A stretch of DNA of 64,000 bases from Dermanyssus gallinae (taxonomy: Eukaryota; Arthropoda; Arachnida; Mesostigmata; Dermanyssidae): positions 1,855,501 to 1,919,500 of the forward strand of contig QVRM01004007.1 of assembly GCA_003439945.1 (NCBI GenBank). Reading direction: 5' to 3'. Position 1 is the stretch's first letter. Every line of letters starts with the position of its first letter. Shown here in pieces: positions 58,396 to 64,000 of the stretch. The notes under the pieces are model-generated. The model was given only the letters and a program-made list of their open reading frames with translations, did not search any database and was not told the origin of the DNA. The translations under genes and the position numbers were made by a program.

Positions 58396-58510
58396 GCCAG
58401 TAAAACATCAGATATTGAAATTCATTGCGTTGCATAACACTGCCAATATCAATAATATATTGGTAGTGTTATGCAACTTAATGAATTCCAATATCTAATG
58501 TTTTACTGGC
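58396..58510. repeat. 115-bp hairpin (54-bp arms, 7-base loop)
   Basis: Arms 58396-58449 and 58457-58510 are inverted copies matching at about 49 of 54 positions, from GCCAGTAAAACAT to ATGTTTTACTGGC, around loop CAATAAT. Size would suit a small MITE or a long precursor hairpin. No clear target duplication flanks it. Confidence 0.9.
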
Positions 58511-59025
58511 TTTATATAGTTTATCAATAATATATGCAATAACCTGTAGAACAATAAAGAAAAAACAATAGTATATAACTGTAGTATTAATATTGAGGTC
58601 TATAATATTCACAATTATATTACGAAACCCTAAAACAAAAAAGCTTGTTATAGTCAACGAAGCCATTATTTCTGAATGGACTAGTTGGCGCCTTAAATAC
58701 TTGGCGCACTGCGAAAATTTGACTTCAAGCAGCACACTCGTTCTGACTTGACGCTGAGTTCATAACGAGAATCTTGACGTGTTGCTTCTGTGTGTTTCTC
58801 ATGAAATGAAGATTTACGAAGGACTTCCTTATTTCCTTTATTTTGTCTGCAAGGACATCGCCGACTTAAGCATAGAGATAGCGAGTCACCGAATCTAGCC
58901 CTCGATTTTCACGAGGATATAGCCTTATCGTTAAACGCACCCGAATCCTTCACGATAGAATGATCAATAGAGCACACGTAGGTTCCAATGATCGATTCTT
59001 CGCTCTACTTGGGTTTCCCTCTTCT

Positions 59026-59056
<31 letters not shown>

Positions 59057-62000
59057 AGGTTCTCTCGTTCAACCGCTCCCCTGAGGGCCGAATAAACGGC
59101 GAAAAACGTACCCTTCGTGGGGCGCCTGAAGCGCCTAAACTCTAAGGAATGCTCGACGTTGTCAACCGTTCCCGAGATCTACCCCCGTTTTCCCCATCGC
59201 TGTGTGTCGAAGTAGTAGAGATGAACCTTCGTTTCAGCCCGTCTTCAAATGGAATATGATAAGCTACCACATAGTAATCGGTAACAAAGCGGAAGTTACC
59301 TGTCTGGGATCAAGTTCCCTTTCACACAGTGTAGATCTTTGACAGTCGACTAGGCTATATTTTCTATCAAAGGCACATGCTTAGTAAGTTACTGAATGCA
59401 GCAATTGAGCCAAAAAAAACGTGTGTAAACAAGGAATCGTAACAAACATTTAAATTCATAGTCAGCTGCTGTCTATTTTGCCGATGGCTGATAAGTCGCG
59501 TTGGTAGGGGCTGGCCATGACCGCTTTGCGCTCCCAATTCAGGGTTATTCAAGTGGAAAAGTGGAGATTGTTCTATTTGGTCTCGATGGCTCACACTGTT
59601 TTTCTCGCTTACAAACCGCGCCGAAAACCAGGCAAAATCGAATCGTTCCGATTCCCATCTCCCGCTGACGATCGCCGTCCCTCCCAAACCCGTGGAATTG
59701 AGCTCTGCCGAGCTGCTATTCCCAGCAAAGACCTACTCGCCTGTAACCTGATTGCGTACCTACGTCTACAATGAAGCCAACGCGAAAAGACAACACTCCT
59801 CTGGTCCAGCTCGGCAGCAGCGATACGGTCGTTGCGGTACGGGTGAATCGTGTGCACAGCGTCGTTATGTTTAACTTAAAGTTGAAAGAAAGAGTTTTGA
59901 CAAACTTGGATCAACTAAAGCCGTATGCGAGTTAAATATTTGCCACGGAGTCGCCAGCCGAGGAACTAGCATAGAATGCAACAGGAGGCCAAGTGTGCGA
60001 TTCTTAAACTGTGAAGTTACCGCGACCCCTTGAATCGGCGAGGGCAAGGCGCAGGCAGTTGTGTGTTTCGCCACCGAAGCGTAGCGACCGTGCCGCTTTT
60101 GTGTGTATGAGAACCTCGGTCGTGCGCCGCTGGCTTATCGTGACAAGGAGAGCTTAAATAGACGCGCGAAGCACGGCAAGGTACGCCCAACGTATGGTCA
60201 ATCCTTATAGTTTTCTAGGGGGTTTACTACAACCTGCTCTACGATGACTCAAAACGCCACCGCAAGCGGTTACGGCAGCGGGAGTTAGGCGCATCGTTTG
60301 TCGGGCTGCTTAGAAGAGTAAGTACGGTATGTGGCAAGTCCGGAGAGGCATTTCTGCTGTGTGGCGGTGGCTTCGAAAGAAAAATGAGACTTTGGTCCCA
60401 GGAGTCGCTTGATCGGCCGTACTGCTTGAAGGCAGCGGCCGGGCTGTCTAAGCGCAAAGCAACGCAGCTTGAAGCAAGACAACGCTTGGCGGCGAGGTGC
60501 GCGACGTCTGCTGTTGGTACCCTGGGGGTATTTTGTATGCACATATATCATTGAGTAAATTGATCAACAGGAAGTGTCTACGACCAACCTAAGGCGAAAT
60601 ATCTTTAGAAATGCGGTGTACAGAAGGTAGCTTGGTCAACCCTTTTAGGTACGATGCTATTGGTAAGCTTTCTCTCTGTGCTATTCCAAAAGTATTCAAA
60701 ACATACAGTACGTTTGTAAAGAGCCGTGTGCTGCTACTAAGATCGAGATGCATAAACTCCCCGAAAAGAAACAGAGAGAGAGAGAGAGCGAGAACGAGAG
60801 AGAGAGACCGCCTCGAGAAAGTCGCGACTTTGGAATTCACCTAGAGGCGGATTTCTTTTTTCGCGCCAGCGAAACGCATTCCAGTTGTACGGTAACTTCA
60901 AGTAATCAGTCAGAATCAGAGAGCCACCGTTCAAATACTTGTGCGATCTATCGAGGCAGGCCAGCATCGTTCCACACGAACGCTTCACATGCGCCGAATT
61001 GTGGCAATGTCCTCCGACCAACACAGTCAGCCGTTTGTGGTTCTGCCGCTGTTCCTGGGTGAGAACGCGGCGTACTCACTCATGCTCATGCTCTAGACGA
61101 TTTAGCTGCCTGCGCGCTGTGGCCAATCGCTGTACCTTGTAACTTTTCATAAGAAAACCCAACGGGCTTCTCCCGTCAGCGATCCGTCTTCATCAGGCCA
61201 CCTGCCTCAGATCCGCGGGCAGTGTCTGGGCGGCGGCTAGCGGCGGGCCGGCGGCGGTCGAAAGGTAGGTAGGTACCACACGGGTAGCCGCGGCGCACGA
61301 GGTCTCGCTACACACATATACAGCAAAGAGGGCCGCCGTACAAACGCCGTACAAAAAGCCCTCCCCTCAACTTAAAGATTCCATACCTGGCTTAGCCCAC
61401 AGAAACCGGGGCGATCTTCGACCCACCAACAGTTAAGTGCTTCCACCTCCCGGCCAGGCCACAGTTGCCAAATACTACTTGTATTGCACCTCGCCCGTCG
61501 AGTGGCTCAAATCAGCAATCATTCTCTAACGAACTAAGGAGTCACGTTTTAGGAATCTCAACTGTTAAATTCAATTGGGAGAAACAGTTTGTTGCTGGTG
61601 CTGGCCCCATTTTTATTGTTGCTGTTTTTGCTATTGCTCCACTTTCTATTGTGGTTGGTGTTGTTCCTGCTGTGTTACTCTTGTTCGTTGGTGTCGAACT
61701 TCGTCGGGGCAATCAACTATTGTGGGCAATAGTAAAACAGTACCTTCTAGAGCAGCTTACGGGTCCCGTAGTAATAATATAAGCTATTGATTGTCTGATA
61801 ATATTAGTTACGTTTCAAATGTCTAACTTTGTTTTTGGACCCAAAAGACTGGATTAGAGTATAAAAAAGCACCTCAACGACGTTTCTAATAAATATGATA
61901 TAGACGTAGTGCCCTAAACGAAATATGTAGAGAATACATTTTGTTTCGGGAACATCAAAATATGTAAACTAACCCACGTATAGACACATTCCGTTAAAAT

Positions 62001-64000
62001 TTTGCCAAACATTACTGTTATGTGCTGTTTTTGCTGATAGTGTTGTTCGTGGTTTTGATGTTTTATTGGTTCGGTTTTTAAATTACTGTTTTTATTGTTG
62101 TTACGGCATTCGTCTCTGTAACTTCATGTGCACCTTGCCCACGCAAGACTACGATATTATGGAGGACAAAACCCAGCACTTTAAAGCTAGCCAGTTGCTT
62201 CGGTCTACTGGTAATCTTGAATGAATCGGGCGACCCTCTCCGACAAGGACAGCCGCTTGTGTCGAGATTCTGTGCTTCGGGGCCCCCGGAAGACAAAGTA
62301 GCGAATAATGGCACTCGTCGTTCCCGTTCGCTCGGTGCAGCTCGCCGTTGCTGCCCAGTCGAGTTCCCGAGGGAACAACCGGAAGAGGAACCCTCGCCAA
62401 ATCTTTTTTCCCGTTTCGCTTATTCCCACAAGCGTTGCCACGGTAGGTAGCAGAAGCAAGCGGTTACAGAGTTCTACAACAAGAGCTGGCAAGATTAACC
62501 TGAGTCGTCACCAGGACCCGAATCAACACCCACTTAGCTCCGTTTAGCCGCAGACTCGAACGAAGTCAGTGAATGCCAAAGTAGCTCGAAACACGGCAGC
62601 TAGCGTTAGCTGACTGCAGCGTTCCAGGAACCCTACCTACCTGCACACTGCGGAAACGAAGAAGTGTCTTTCCGCGAATATTGTCCACTAGCCAACCCAT
62701 AAAAGCTGCCCATCACATTTCGCAGACTACACAGTACATTTTCGGTGCGCTACGTCGGTGGGAATCCCGACGAAACTAAGGATCGTGCATGTTTCCAGCG
62801 AGGTTAGACTGCTTCCCATAAAGGATCTGAATCCGGGAGATAACGTCTCGTGAAACCCGAGGGATTGCGAAGTACATCATTCGTCGGTTGAGGATCTGTT
62901 TATAATGATGACGGCCCATTCCATTTGTCATCCTCGCCGAGTGTGTAAACGTACGTATGCGGGTGTGTGCGTGCGTGTGTGTGTGTGTGTGTGTGTAGGT
63001 GTTTGGATACGTTCGCGACAGGCGCGTTTGTAGTATCACATCAGCCCAAGCGTCGCAACCTACCCTTACCTAGAATCTCTCACGCCCCGCGCTTCGCATT
63101 GTCCTCATTAACGTCTATTATCACCACGGCCTGCTGCTCGTCTTCTACGTACTACGAGATTCGCTCCTTCGCTTTTCACGTATGCCTAACTGTAACGGTG
63201 CGGGGGCGCCCGTCCGCACTCGACATACGTTAGGTGCTGTTGAAGCAGAAGAAGGCTGCTGCACTCTTCCGTAGGCCAGTGTATGTAGAACGACAGGCCT
63301 GTCTGTCGTTGCAATGGTGGCGGCCTACCCAGGGGAGTCCGTATCTTTGTATACTGAACTCGGTTAGCTATTGTTGCCAATGCGCCGTCGTACCTCCACT
63401 CGCCACGAAAGAGTATGCTGCAAACTTGCTAGGGGAATTTGAGTCGAATTGGGAGTTGGAATTTTAAACAGTGTCGTCCTTTCCTGCTGCTCGAGGGTTT
63501 CATGTCCCTCGTTCCCGCTTAGTGCTCGCAGCCTCCCTTTCAACAACAAGAGGCGATCATCCTGTCTGAGCCTGCATGAGAGAGTTGACTGGCGAGGACC
63601 GGACCGTCGACGGGGCCTATAATTTCTCTTAATTTCTCACATCTTCACTCTAATGGAACACAACGAGCGTAGTTGCACCATGCATGAGAGTAGCAGCGCT
63701 AAGGAGTTGTGATGTCCCGATGGCTCATTTCACCCGGCTGCGCTTACGTTTCACGCATCTCATCGCAACGCCATCCCTTCTTCTACCCCAACAACAGCTA
63801 CAACGCCACCCCTCAGGCCTCGTTTTCCTCTAATCTTGCTGCTTCAACTACTGCTGTTGCAACGCTCCTGTGAGGCGCATCAACAACATAGCGAGTTTGT
63901 CAGCTCCTGCGACCATAGTATTGCATAAAAGGCAAAAGGTAGAATGAGAATACCACGCATAGCTATCTGTATATAACATAAAATAACTAGTTTTGCGTTT
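58511..64000. other. Non-coding stretch to the window end
   Basis: A short TA/TG array near 59027-59060, GA runs at 60773-60808, a GTT-rich patch near 61600-61700 and a TG run at about 62970-62998. Open frames on both strands reach about 105 codons (e.g. 61465-61782 with a Val-rich hydrophobic run) but overlap and match no family I know. Confidence 0.45.

Overview
The window looks like nuclear DNA of an arthropod. It carries a CLIP-domain serine protease homologue (an arthropod family), short introns with GTAAGT/GTGAGT donors, mariner and LINE remains, a solo LTR, and many long (TA)n arrays and trinucleotide runs. A mite or another chelicerate would fit, but nothing here proves that, and there is no sign of bacterial organisation.

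Layout. At the left end (1217-1492, minus) is the first coding exon of a type II membrane protein whose remainder is not visible. A triplet-repeat-rich zone (5.7-6.7 kb) precedes a single-exon CLIP-domain serine protease homologue at 7118-8461 (plus), in which the catalytic Ser is replaced by Gly. From 14.65 to 22.5 kb (minus) lies most of a Myt1/NZF-type transcription factor: I could chain eleven coding exons with consistent phases, including a 28-nt microexon, five CCHHC zinc fingers in a 2+3 layout and a C-terminal coiled coil. Its first exon(s) were not found.

From 26.7 to 33.6 kb is a nest of mobile elements: a decayed R1-like LINE, an internally deleted mariner, a 17-bp-arm hairpin, a 1160-bp foldback element with ~491-bp inverted repeats, a second decayed LINE, a diverged relative of the foldback, and a 286-bp solo LTR with a perfect GAAAT duplication inside a 236-bp tandem repeat. 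tRNA-like (SINE) fragments occur near 20.9, 36.4 and 39.4 kb.

At 40.4-43.0 kb (plus) is a Spartan/SPRTN DNA-protein-crosslink protease, with its start codon probably alone in its coding exon. Beyond it, 43-64 kb holds a clean 25-bp x 8 minisatellite, a 115-bp hairpin, much triplet-repeat DNA and only weak coding candidates. The three recognisable proteins (immune-type cofactor, neural transcription factor, DNA repair protease) do not form a pathway; this is ordinary eukaryotic gene neighbourhood. I did not find a convincing new multi-gene system. The most distinctive items are the microexon, the doubled MIU-like helix of the Spartan protein, and the young foldback and LTR insertions.
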